Below are positions 19,901 through 27,038 of a DNA stretch of 64,000 nt, piece by piece. A program made the translations under genes and the position numbers. Every line of letters starts with the position of its first letter. Positions within the stretch are counted from its first letter, which is position 1. The notes beneath the pieces are model-generated. The model had not been told where the DNA came from and did not search any database. It was given only the letters and a program-made list of their open reading frames with translations. This DNA comes from an uncultured Eubacteriales bacterium (GTDB taxonomy: Bacteria > Bacillota > Clostridia > Oscillospirales > Acutalibacteraceae): NCBI GenBank assembly GCA_934436505.1, contig CAKSAP010000002.1, forward strand, positions 310,001-374,000, in the 5' to 3' direction.

Positions 19901-20972
19901 TGCATTTTCTGCCGCAAACGAACTGATGCGAGTAACAAATGAGGATGAAACAATAATTTCTTCTTATTCCTACGACGCAGCAGGGCAGCGACTTCGCAAG
20001 ACAGTAGGTGATACGGATACCAAATATGTATACGATTCGTTAAATTTGGTGGCAAGCCTTGTCAATAATGTTCTCTTCGAGTATAATTACTTAGAAGAAG
20101 ACGGAAGCATTATTTGCGGTACGCGAGGAGCGGAAACGGAAAAATATTGGTATCGCCAGGATATCCGAGGCAGCATTACCAATATCCTCAACAGTTCCGA
20201 CGCGGTGGTTAGAAGTTATACCTACGATGCTTACGGAAACACTTCTGCCGAAGGTACATTGACAAACAGCTTTGCTTATACAGGAGCAGTCATAGACGAG
20301 GAAACGGGACTTTATTACATGAATGCCCGCTACTATGATCCCGAAACAGGCAGGTTTATATCGCAGGACAGTTACAGAGGCGAAAATGAATCGTTCTGGC
20401 ATCTGTACGCTTATTGCAATAGCGATCCGGTAAATAGTGTAGATCCTACGGGACATGCAGTAGCAAATATTGTTGGTGGAATCATTGGAGGGGTAATAGG
20501 TGCTTTATTAGGATACATCATAGCAGATGCTCTAAAGTTAAGTGGTTGGAAACGGTGGGGGCTGATAGCCGCAATAACTGTAGCAGGTGTAGTATTAGGA
20601 GCAATCATTGGTCCTTATATTGCAAAAGCATCAAAGAGTATTATTAGGCTAATAAATTCAGGGATAAGAAAAGCATCGAATGCAGCGATAAAAGCGGCAA
20701 GTAGAGTTAAAAATTTCACAGTATCAGCCAAGCATTTACCAAAAGCAGGTGGTAGATATGCAAAATTTGCCACAAACAGTCAATCTGAAATAAGATCTTG
20801 GATTTCACAAGCGTTAAAATCAAAACGGGCATCTTTTTATCCAAACAAAAGCGGATCATATTATATCATAACAAATATGGGAAAAACAATTGGGACAAAA
20901 GGTGAACGATGTATTAAAGTTGTTTTTGATACGGCAGGGAGAATATGGACAGCATTTCCTGTGAAAAAATGA
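13983..20972 (+). CDS. RHS-repeat polymorphic toxin, secreted
   Basis: 2329 residues with AAGGAGG before the ATG. Order of domains: signal peptide (1-30); DNRLRE-type domain (about 293-455); three related Ig-like repeats (456-748), each with ISVSP or VTVSP, WVRA and DNAGN motifs; an FN3-like domain (about 841-930); a long YD/RHS repeat region (about 1000-2100); the RHS core box YYMNARYYDPETGRF (about 2112), and DPTG at about 2153. After DPTG the protein changes: a Gly/Ile-rich hydrophobic stretch (2158-2215), then a basic C-terminal domain of about 90 residues (SAKHLPKAGGRYAKF to WTAFPVKK), which is the toxin. It resembles BECR-fold RNase toxins, but that is a weak call. The next gene is the likely immunity protein. 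Confidence 0.9.
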   Translation: MTNKRFLRSISVFLATLMLLTGTSFFDAKAVEYTASQISFTEEEQALEDFKKEYVIISENQNGEGTMLISSTPVRYQKENGKWVNIENNIEFSLLGFFKGYRYKNKAGATDIYFAGNTEKGNLVKLQKDKYSVAFRQKDNVGTSKKISPYAITESGIKDTVTYKDALGSGVDATFSANNDSLMYEFILNESSEHCISAELCVENAVPEIQRNGSILLKDNKTGKTVGGLSTPVAEDSSEGMNDLGTVSVSIKHIEGDRYNYTIQLDETSLQDTEIVYPIVLAASASSKTSNSSGDAFVTKKYPTVNHGADTQVKIGNSGTWGVSRGLFQFSSIYTLLGSNKAITSAVFVAYQDYSGSSSPTMQLYRASAGFNEGSVTWNNQPGMASLIGSQVVNVVKAYTWNITSAAKYWYQNRTATCAMVLKNDNESLNMYKRFKAKEGGSNAPYIKITYTTAVPTVSGISVSPANWTKGSITVSHASVTSAAGGTITYQYAITSNTTAPAGSAYRDLPANKKINPADGTGYVWVRAKDSNGNYGGGGRSSNMYKRDTVAPTMPASVTVSPSGWTNGNITVQHSASTDAASGIAKYQYAVSTSNTTAPTAFVDLPSPNATSHSVALEAGSKYVWVRAVDNAGNISAAKCSSTVYKRDITAPATPSNITVSPTDWGNGDITITHSAVSDTSGIAKYQYAISVSNTTAPTSGFRDFAEPTATTHSITASTVGINYIWVRAVDNAGNIGASACSPAPYQYDNISPTIDLEHLHFIKSRNQLTITWSDIIEEQSGIQKLQYRIGDGEFTDILNSNSVSGEYSFTFTGNTSSVIYLRIIDNANNISAEYTKEIETQFRAVATQHDDNALLITWDAQTLATSYAVYRSDSINGTYALLIDEITESYLIDTTAVPGNTYYYKVVVKFPLGITDESTIANITNTGVYADTQTYGAKAYQEYPTVNCAGGNLEIDPFAKNISYASADANSNSAIFNLSFGRKYNSQNSKDGVLGIGWSVSGIVSLYPKFENGEELGVVLKETDGTTYFFTKTDNGYTAPLGLYATLSANSVANGYILTYPSGITYWFNKSNQIQRITTPEGNYIEYSYDENARLIQIKNNQNETLTISYAEGRISSVQTAGKTYGYEYVNGMLSRYYQLVGEQQSNIAVYGYENSILTSVTDAEGNVYSLEYDENGNLISVTDPVESASTISYEGNSVSVVKDGIATIYQYSTAKTLTSKTVNSRTTSYTYDNNFNITQIAYPNDTAEQYAYDENGNQTTYTNKLGKVTTTVYQNNLPVTVTEPFNGEDTKVTKNAYNSYNQVVSSYVEGINKKTFCYYDAGHYGVKTKEIILIGPNATEKNNEEAIALIGNTSYYVAVTDYEYDSYGRLIKTIRRGDVDRISTQTYESSNQVATEVSGTTSTSYAYDENGNVTQTTTTVQDNSGNVVTTQNTSFDKLGNETSYTDENGTTTSAEYDGISRVTGTTEAEGVTSSTEYFANADGTSYTVETFKKNNVITRKTISVKDQWGNELLSGYIKLFNTNNALLSPKTYAGYELLTYTEKTYDVMNRCLTSTNESGIITLYTYDANDQVLTETIKKGNRSQVTTYTYDDAGNRLSVTEPDGTTKSSIYDKEGRLLSESTTKGQNSLVVNAFIYDEVVNGQLRTRAIDANNRNRYYFANTFGEVIKETNATASTVYTYDSEGRLISSVLTDTDYAGQSASTIYQYIGKNVSKKNYSDTHWVEYTYDSAGNVISESVTRDNGASFVITAHAYDDAGREIQTVRDGETVSRTYDDMGNDLSVTAAGRTVYYEYDEAGKVTAVKEGNSLIREYFYTNGQLLTIRDYRTDTDYAEQVFTYNWKGLPTQVAYKDIYGEVQESYIVSFNNQDKIISEVTTEYYQDSPVTTTKTYAYDWLGRLTQETNNGVSASYTYDNVANRLTMTSGNAVYTYSYNAKDQLTSIGKDGEIKNGYVYDLSGNQIRSTIDGTVRNYAFSAANELMRVTNEDETIISSYSYDAAGQRLRKTVGDTDTKYVYDSLNLVASLVNNVLFEYNYLEEDGSIICGTRGAETEKYWYRQDIRGSITNILNSSDAVVRSYTYDAYGNTSAEGTLTNSFAYTGAVIDEETGLYYMNARYYDPETGRFISQDSYRGENESFWHLYAYCNSDPVNSVDPTGHAVANIVGGIIGGVIGALLGYIIADALKLSGWKRWGLIAAITVAGVVLGAIIGPYIAKASKSIIRLINSGIRKASNAAIKAASRVKNFTVSAKHLPKAGGRYAKFATNSQSEIRSWISQALKSKRASFYPNKSGSYYIITNMGKTIGTKGERCIKVVFDTAGRIWTAFPVKK

Positions 20973-20990
20973 ATTAAGAGAGGTGTTAAT

Positions 20991-21374
20991 ATGCTTTCAT
21001 TTAAATTTGAATTTAGTGATAAACATTCTTCAACTTTAATTCAAAAATATCCGGATGTCTTAAGATATGAAGGATTCTTTTTGATAAAAATTGGGACTAG
21101 ATGTTTTTTTGAAGATGAACATTTTTGTATTTTTGAGTTTTTATTAGCAATTCAAAGTTGGATTGACAATCATGAAGATCAAATGATTTATAACACGGTG
21201 GAAGCTGACGATACTCCGATACTTAAATTTAGTAAACAAGAAACGGGTATGTGGAAAATTTCTTCTGTTTGGCAAGAATTCGATTGCGAACAAGAGTTTG
21301 AAAAAAATGATATTGTTTCTTCACTCAACAAGATGCTTTTAGTTGCTGGAATTAGAAAAAAGTTTAATGTATAA
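20991..21374 (+). CDS. Probable immunity protein for the RHS toxin
   Basis: 127 residues, acidic, beginning 18 bases after the RHS stop with AGAGAGGTG upstream. The position directly behind a polymorphic toxin C-terminus, small size, acidity against a basic toxin domain, and lower GC than the RHS core are typical of cognate immunity genes. No specific family is recognised. A terminator follows. Confidence 0.72.
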   Translation: MLSFKFEFSDKHSSTLIQKYPDVLRYEGFFLIKIGTRCFFEDEHFCIFEFLLAIQSWIDNHEDQMIYNTVEADDTPILKFSKQETGMWKISSVWQEFDCEQEFEKNDIVSSLNKMLLVAGIRKKFNV

Positions 21375-21412
21375 ATTCAATAAATTGTTGTACTTTAGTG
21401 CATGATTAGAAC

Positions 21413-21446
21413 AAAAAGAGACGGAGCAATCCGTCTCTTTTTATTT
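21413..21446 (+). terminator. Terminator of the RHS-immunity unit
   Basis: AAGAGACGGA-GCAA-TCCGTCTCTT followed by TTTATTT: a strong stem and T-run. Confidence 0.9.
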
Positions 21447-21532
21447 GTGGATTTATAATATTGTTTTTGAAAATGCATAAAAATATCATTGATAAGTGAT
21501 AAAATCTAAAATGGTTAATATATTATCCATAA

Positions 21533-21567
21533 TTGACTTTTATCGTGATTTCGGCTAAAATATTAGC
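21533..21567 (+). promoter_or_regulatory. SigmaA promoter with operator-like palindrome, hipBA
   Basis: TTGACT (21533) and TAAAAT (21556) are spaced by 17 bases. The -10 overlaps the palindrome GCTAA-AATA-TTAGC (21554-21567), a plausible HipB autoregulatory operator. No CATACTAT box is present. Confidence 0.65.
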
Positions 21568-21584
21568 TGAAAGGAAGTGCCGAT

Positions 21585-21848
21585 ATGAAAACACCGAAGG
21601 AAATACAGCAGGAATTATCCGCAAGAGAACGCAGCCTGCGAAAAAAACAAAAAATGACACTGCAGCAGCTTGCAGACGCCTCCGGCGTAAGCCTGGGCTC
21701 TGTAAAACGCTTTGAAAGCAGCGGTGAGATTTCTTTACAATCCATGATTAAAATAGCAATCGCTTTGGGCTGCGAAGATGATTTTTCTGCTATATTTGCA
21801 AAGAATATACCTATGTCGATTGAGGAGATTATAAATGGAGAGATTTAA
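21585..21848 (+). CDS. hipB: HipB-like XRE-family antitoxin
   Basis: 87 residues with a helix-turn-helix of the XRE family (MTLQQLADASGVSLGSVKRF, about residues 24-43) and the short C-terminal tail of HipB-type antitoxins. It overlaps the downstream hipA reading frame by 14 bases, as in known hipBA operons. HipB binds HipA and represses the operon. Confidence 0.85.
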   Translation: MKTPKEIQQELSARERSLRKKQKMTLQQLADASGVSLGSVKRFESSGEISLQSMIKIAIALGCEDDFSAIFAKNIPMSIEEIINGEI

Positions 21849-22974
21849 AGCGCTTGATGTATACTTTGATACCCAAAAAGTCGGAACATTAGCGACCTAT
21901 CAAAACCGAATTACTGCGTTCGAGTATTCGCAGGAATGGCTGAACGATGGTTTTTCTATCAGTCCATTTAGCCTTCCGCTGCAAAAAAATTGTTTTTACC
22001 GAAATACGAACCGTTTGATGGGCTGTATGGCGTATTTGCCGACAGTCTTCCTGACGGATGGGGCAGGCTCCTTGTGGATCGACTTCTGTTAAAGGAAAAA
22101 ATGGATCCGCATACGGTTGATATGTTAAACCGCCTTGCCATTGTTGGTGAAACGGGAATGGGCGCATTGACCTATCGCCCTGTTCATCAATTACAATCTG
22201 AACAAGTGCAATACGACTACGACCGAATATCAGAGGAGTGCAGGAAGATTTTAGAATCCGAATATTCGGAAGATTTGGATATGCTTTTTACATTGGGAGG
22301 ATCTTCCGGTGGTGCGCGTCCGAAGATATTGGTTAAGATAGACGGAGAAGATTGGATAGTCAAGTTCCCTGCATCTGTTGACAGAAAAAAATATAGGAGA
22401 AACCGAGTATCTGTATTCTCTCTGCGCGAAAAAGTGTGGCATTATTATGCCGGAAACGAGACTGTTTCCCTCTAAACAGTGTGCCGGATATTTCGGCGTG
22501 AAACGGTTTGACAGATGCAAGACAGCCAAAGGAAATATAAAACGTATTCACATGATATCAGTATCAGCTCTTTTGGAGACTTCGCACCGTATTCCGAATC
22601 TTGATTATAACAATCTTATGGCATTGACATTGGAATTAACGAAAGATTATTCCGAGGTTGAAAAAATGTTCCGCTTGATGTGTTTTAATGTTTTTGCACA
22701 TAACAGAGACGATCATTCTAAAAATTTTTCTTTTATATACGACATGGAAAAACAAAAATGGTGTGTATCTCCGGCATATGATTTAACATATAGTAACTCA
22801 ATCGGAGGAGAACATGCCACAATGGTAAACGGGAATGGGAAAAATCCGCAGAAAACAGACCTTCTGGCTGTGGCAGATAAAATCAGCCTTTCCAAAGAAA
22901 AAGCAAGGATAATTGTAGAGCAAATAGAAACAACTGTAAAAGAGGAACTCAGCGAAATAGATAATTTCAAATAG
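21835..22974 (+). pseudogene. hipA: HipA-like serine/threonine kinase, two frameshifts
   Basis: Three overlapping frames together make one HipA of about 380 residues. Frame 1 (from 21835) reads to SLPLQK; at the A7 tract 21982-21988 one A is missing relative to the continuation FLPKYEPFDGLYGVFADSLP. Frame 2 runs through the P-loop region GGSSGGARPKI to KFPASVD; at a second A7 tract (22386-22392) one A is extra, after which frame 3 reads NIGETEYLYSLCAKK. Frame 3 carries the kinase loop NRDDHSKNFSF and SPAYDLTYS. The lesions cancel, and every segment looks undecayed, so recent mutation, slippage or homopolymer sequencing errors are all possible. Confidence 0.82.
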
Positions 22975-22985
22975 TATTTAACAAA

Positions 22986-23025
22986 GAAGACGCTACGCAT
23001 AAAAGCATAGCGCCTTTTCTTTTAG
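22986..23025 (+). terminator. Terminator after hipA
   Basis: GACGCTACGC and GCATAGCGCC form a stem with one mismatch, followed by TTTTCTTTT. Confidence 0.7.
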
Positions 23026-23105
23026 TTAATATAGAATAAATGTAACTTATTACATTGCTTAAAAAGTTGTGGAAGAGAAGTAGGACGAAAGAAATAGGCT
23101 TATTA

Positions 23106-23888
23106 TTACATCCATAGAATTGTAAATTCCCAGTTGCCTGCAGTAGGTTGATCTTTTTCTACCCAAATTTTAAAATGAGTAGCCTTTTTTCTGTTTTTAG
23201 TGCTATCAAGATGAGCTTTCATTTTGCCGCGCAATACATTTTCATCGTAGTTGCTTCCAACCCCAGTCCATACAGAAGATTGCCAGCATGAATTTGTAAG
23301 ATCAAAACTATCATCCCATACAAGTCCAATGCTTTCGCCGTATTGACGAGCCCAATTTGCAAACTCGTCAGCCTGCACTTTGCTCCAGCCATAAGTGCCA
23401 GCTGAAGTAGTTGTCTCCGGCGCAGGAGCAGGCTGCGGAGCTTTAGTAACAGTCGGATCCTTAGCATTTGAATTAGCTGAACCGCCGTTATTCTTACCGG
23501 CAGACGCTTTTTTAGTAGTGGTCACTCCGTTGTTTGCCGCAGGAGCATTCGTTGCGGGCTGAACAGCAGAGGTAGGCTCGGTTTTCTCAATGAGCTCAAT
23601 CTTTGTAGTGCCGTCAGCTTCCACTATTGTAGTCTCATAGCCTTCGGGGACGGTAGTTGTCTCATCAGCCGTAGTAAGTTCAGCCATAGTTTCGCTTACA
23701 GTCTCAACAGCAGAGTTTTCCGCCTCTGCCATAGCAACCTTTTTAACATTATGGTTATGAACACCTACAGGTATAGCAACAGCGCATACGATTACTGCAA
23801 GGCAGGCAGAACCTATCGCAATGCTCTGCTTACGAAGCTTAGTATCATTCTTTAGATTTTCAAAGTAGTTTTTAATTTTATTTGTCAT
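23106..23888 (-). CDS. Membrane-anchored protein with stalk and C-terminal domain
   Basis: 260 residues. A basic cytoplasmic N-terminus, one transmembrane helix (about residues 24-43), a long Thr/Ala/Pro stalk (about 55-165, with ETT repeats) and a compact C-terminal domain rich in Trp (SSVWTGVGSNYDENVLRGKM) that ends at the last residue. The outline matches the metalloprotease at 27.0 kb, which has the same helix-ETT stalk-domain plan. The C-terminal domain is not recognised. AGGAGGATATTATT lies before the ATG. Confidence 0.7.
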   Translation of the reverse strand: MTNKIKNYFENLKNDTKLRKQSIAIGSACLAVIVCAVAIPVGVHNHNVKKVAMAEAENSAVETVSETMAELTTADETTTVPEGYETTIVEADGTTKIELIEKTEPTSAVQPATNAPAANNGVTTTKKASAGKNNGGSANSNAKDPTVTKAPQPAPAPETTTSAGTYGWSKVQADEFANWARQYGESIGLVWDDSFDLTNSCWQSSVWTGVGSNYDENVLRGKMKAHLDSTKNRKKATHFKIWVEKDQPTAGNWEFTILWM

Positions 23889-24118
23889 AATAATATCCTC
23901 CTGTTTTTCGGTACGCCAAAAGACTTACGGGCATTTCCGGTAAGTTCAGTGTACCGATATTTTTTGTTGTTTTTACGGGTTTAGAAAAGATTGAAAACAG
24001 AAATCAATATGTTGTATTTGGTTTCTATCTTAATCTATATATAGCACAAAATAAATTTTGTGTCAAATATAACGCCTCGTGTACAACTAAATTGACTTTT
24101 GAATCATCTTTTCTGTTA

Positions 24119-24126
24119 ATAGTATG
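24119..24126 (-). promoter_or_regulatory. CATACTAT box (minus strand), anchored protein
   Basis: The reverse complement reads CATACTATTAACAGAAA, facing the leftward gene at 23888. The leader would be about 220 bases, long for this element. Confidence 0.65.
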
Positions 24127-24336
24127 ATTGTATTTTTGAAAAACGGTTGTGCCGAATTAACTGTTTCAGTAATCAAAAACAATTCTTTTGATCGTGAATG
24201 TAAAGACAGAGTGAACAAACTAAATTGCTCAATTTGATTTAATGAGCAAACTATCCTGTTCAAATGAGCGCTGGATCAAGCGCACAAAACAAACATTTTA
24301 ATTTCCGAAAGCCGCCCTTTTCAAAAGATGAAAAAA

Positions 24337-24987
24337 GATAGTTTTCGCAGCGATTTAGTAGTTTTCGAAAATTACCCTTTATACTCCGAAAATTACGCAG
24401 TTACAAGGGTTTCAGCCCGAAAACTACCCATGAAAATCACAGAAAAACAGCAGTTTTCGAAAATTGGTATTTTGGTCCGAAAATTACCGTTTTCAATTAA
24501 CTGATAACAGCTGAAAAAGAACATACAAAACAATAGGTGCTTACGCCGGAAATAGCGAATTCAAGACGAAAACAAACAAAGCAAGTCATTCTATCTAAAA
24601 AATACTTCTTATAAAACGAGCTGAAATGTGATAATTTGTTGTAAATATATGAAAAATATGAATTCAAATCGCCCAAATAACCATATAAAATCGTTCCATA
24701 AAATTATGGTGTGAAAAATAGGGCAAAACGGCGGTTTTTGCACCCAAGAGGGTAATTTTCGAAAATTGGACTCTCTTAGAAAGAAAGCCACAAAGAAAAC
24801 AGAAAAACTACCTTTTTGAGCGAAAAAAGAGCAAAAGCAGTCCTTACACCCCTGCGAAAACTACCTTTCAAATAGTTTTCAAGCGATTTCAAGCACATTT
24901 CAAACGCGTTTCAAGCATTTTCGCACCCAAAAACACCTTTGCACCACCGAAAACCGAGCACCAAAACGGGTAATTTTCGGAAATTGG
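24337..24987. repeat. Ten copies of the CGAAAAYTACC half-palindrome
   Basis: Copies (either strand) lie near 24337, 24358, 24386, 24418, 24450, 24477, 24751, 24803, 24854 and 24968. Those at 24358, 24450, 24751 and 24968 are back-to-back pairs forming nearly complete palindromes of the type GGTAATTTTCGAAAATTACC. Some copies have one or two mismatches. Confidence 0.75.
24877..24916. repeat. Four direct TTTCAAGC repeats with 10-11 base period
   Basis: TTTCAAGC, TTTCAAGC, TTTCAAAC and TTTCAAGC begin at 24877, 24887, 24898 and 24909. The spacing is one DNA turn, as expected for sites occupied on one face of the helix. Confidence 0.7.
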
Positions 24988-25538
24988 CAAAACAGCATTT
25001 TTGGTATGGAAAAATACATAACAAAAACACACTCTTCTTTGCTTTTTCTTTCCTCTTTACAAACTCTTGCCCAAAGGGAATACCAATAACAAGAAAACCA
25101 ATACCGTGTTATAAAAATTCACGGCGATTTCTTGTTCGTTTACCGCTTCGGCACCACACAGCAACAATTTCTCACTTGCGCAATTCTCCAAAGCACCACA
25201 TAAATACTTACGCACCACGTCTATTATTACAAAATACACAAAAGAACTGTTTCAATATAATTTTCACTTTCCGCTTCGTATCCTTTTTGCAATCGCACCA
25301 AGTCATTTGCTTTCGCACCAAAGCGACTTTGCACCATACGAACATTCCTCATATATTCAAACGCATTTTCAACATATTTTTCCTCATACAACATACAGCT
25401 TTATGTACTGACAATCCTCGCAGACAACCAATCACTCACACATAACGCACCAACTATTACTGCTCTTGTGTACAACCACTTCATTACCTACAACCGCACC
25501 ATAAGCAATTGCCTCACGCATTTAGGCACTTTAGCACC
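24941..25538. repeat. Eleven dispersed GCACCA motifs
   Basis: GCACCA begins at 24941, 24958, 25151, 25193, 25212, 25295, 25315, 25331, 25447, 25496 and 25533, all on the plus strand. Spacing is irregular. The density is far above what is seen elsewhere in the window, but part of it may follow from the C-rich strand. Confidence 0.6.
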
Positions 25539-25785
25539 AAGCCGAGCGCCACAGAGCCGCACAATATATTTTTCATCGTTATTTCCCAATACTTTTCCCG
25601 TTCTTCATCTGTGTACAACCAACTCTATACAGACAAACATACACCTGCGTTGTACACAACATTTCATTCATACACGCACAGCCATCGTTTTGCTCCGACC
25701 ATTTCCGTGGGGAGAATTTGTCGCAATAGCAAAATGCAACTACACGAATACGAATATATGCGACTTTGCAGATCACAAAAACAAG

Positions 25786-25793
25786 CATACTAC
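25786..25793 (+). promoter_or_regulatory. CATACTAC box, RemA-like/methyltransferase operon
   Basis: CATACTAC (one base off) with TTTGCA 17 bases upstream of TACTAC as a -35 candidate. AAAGGAG for the next gene lies 24 bases downstream. Confidence 0.6.
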
Positions 25794-25823
25794 TGATGAA
25801 TATGAAATTAAAGGAGTGCTACA

Positions 25824-26111
25824 ATGAATATTATCAATATCGGCAACGACAATTATGTGTCTGTTAATGAAATCAAATGTATTTTTGATTCCAATGTTAA
25901 ATCCGTGCAGAGTTTGCGGGGGAAATGGAAAAGCGGAGGGGAAAAAGAATATATCGACATCACGGCTCGCAAGAAAACAAGGTCAATTATTGTCACAGAT
26001 GATTTTATTTATGCTTCTAATATAAGCCCAAAGACTTTAGCGTTTCGCATACAAAAAGACGCCGGAGAACAACCCTCTTCACTTGTATATGACGTAAGCG
26101 AAGATGAGTAA
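25824..26111 (+). CDS. RemA-like (DUF370) regulatory protein
   Basis: 95 residues. INIGNDNYVSVNEIKCI at the start and ITARKKTRSIIVTDDFI with LAFRI at the end match the pattern of the RemA/DUF370 family (known members begin LINIGFGN.VSANRI). RemA of Bacillus is a DNA-binding biofilm regulator that forms rings and wraps DNA. Directly beside the repeat-rich non-coding region, this protein is a candidate ligand of those repeats. AAAGGAGTG precedes the ATG. Confidence 0.68.
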   Translation: MNIINIGNDNYVSVNEIKCIFDSNVKSVQSLRGKWKSGGEKEYIDITARKKTRSIIVTDDFIYASNISPKTLAFRIQKDAGEQPSSLVYDVSEDE

Positions 26112-26122
26112 GGAGGTTGCGT

Positions 26123-26901
26123 ATGGTAAACATTCTTTATGGGGACGCACTCGCGATATTAAAAGACCTTCCGTCCGAAAGCGTCAACTGCTGCGTAACC
26201 TCTCCGCCGTACTATAATCTTCGAAATTATGCTGTGACCGGACAAATAGGCTTGGAAGACACGCCTGAAGAATATATTGAAAAACTTGTTTGTGTTTTCA
26301 GAGAGGTAAGACGGGTTTTGCGTAAGGATGGAACGCTGTGGCTTAATATTGCCGATACATACGCTAAAAGCGGAAAGGGAGTCAACCGAAGCGGCGAACA
26401 CAGTACGGATATATCCAAATCAAGCAATTATCTGCAGTTCAAGAGCCGTGTGTGGGATTTGATAAAACATCCCCAAGAGGAAGCAGGGGAACCTTCGCTC
26501 CGAATGCGGGACGAAGAAAGGGCAATGCAAAATCCTTTCGTGGCGGTGGAACATATACGTGCAACCAGTCTTTTGACAATAATACAAAAGCGCAAAGGGA
26601 ATCACACGGAAATGCACCGAATGAAAAAGGAACAAGAAATCGACGCAGCGTGTGGTCTGTGTCAACTGCGCAATACAAGGAAGCACATTTTGCAACATTC
26701 CCGTCCAAGCTTATCGAACCTTGCATTTTAGCGGGATGCCCACAGGGCGGTATAGTTCTGGATCCGTTTATAGGAAGCGGAACAACGGCGCAAGTCAGCG
26801 AGAGCTTAGACCGTAATTGCGTAGGGATAGAATTAAACGCAAAGTATAAGCCGCTGATTGAAAAAAGAATAAATAGCTTAACCGAAAAGCATAAAACATA
26901 A
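26123..26901 (+). pseudogene. DNA methyltransferase remnant (internal deletion and frameshift)
   Basis: AAGGAGG precedes the ATG at 26123. The first frame gives the start of a site-specific N4/N6 methyltransferase (ILYGDALAILKDLP; motif IV TSPPYYNLRNY; GTLWLNIADTYAKSG). The second frame, from about 26452, gives the end: FRGGGTYT, RRSVWSVSTAQYKEAHFATFP and the SAM motif DPFIGSGTT. The part of the family between these, which normally contains PW-LAFAL and GWYLRQDIIW, about 100 residues, is missing and the reading frame changes at the junction (about 26440-26500). The enzyme is very unlikely to be active. Confidence 0.78.
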
Positions 26902-26935
26902 ATTCCCCACATTTTAAAACAAAATATCGGTATCC

Positions 26936-26943
26936 ATACTATT
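26936..26943 (+). promoter_or_regulatory. CATACTAT box, metalloprotease gene
   Basis: CATACTAT followed by TGTCAGAG; GGAG at 26970 is 34 bases from the first C, so it belongs to the long-leader group. Confidence 0.7.
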
Positions 26944-26946
26944 GTC

Positions 26947-27017
26947 AGAGAACATCTTAAAGACGTTTTGGAGATTGTAACAATCATCAAGACATCCGAA
27001 GGGTGTTCTCTTTTTTT
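26947..27017 (+). terminator. Leader with terminator-like hairpin before the metalloprotease gene
   Basis: AGAGAACATC near 26947 pairs with GGGTGTTCTCT at about 27000-27010, followed by T7, enclosing an inner stem GATTG-TAA-CAATC and the conserved GGAG. The structure would form a terminator between promoter and gene, suggesting attenuation. Confidence 0.6.
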
Positions 27018-27038
27018 ACTATAGGGAGGTACTCTCAA

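Larger units (their letters stand above)
24127..25785. other. Non-coding, repeat-rich, strand-skewed region: candidate origin or centromere
   Basis: About 1.66 kb without a supportable gene. It combines ten copies of a palindromic CGAAAAYTACC motif, four helically spaced TTTCAAGC units, eleven GCACCA motifs, and C three to four times commoner than G on the plus strand in the right half (17 C to 5 G in 25021-25080; 20 C to 5 G in 25381-25440). The frames open here give His/Thr/Pro/Asn-rich low-complexity translations with no ribosome sites. These are properties of an iteron-type origin or a partition site. The function is inference. Confidence 0.55.

Noticed and set aside
24939..25445. 168-codon plus-strand open frame
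   Set aside because: No ribosome site; translation is rich in His, Thr, Pro, Asn and Phe as expected from a G-poor strand; overlaps the repeat field.
25468..25827. Two overlapping open frames of 95-119 codons
   Set aside because: Same low-G composition artefact; they run through a CATACTAC box and the ribosome site of the RemA-like gene.
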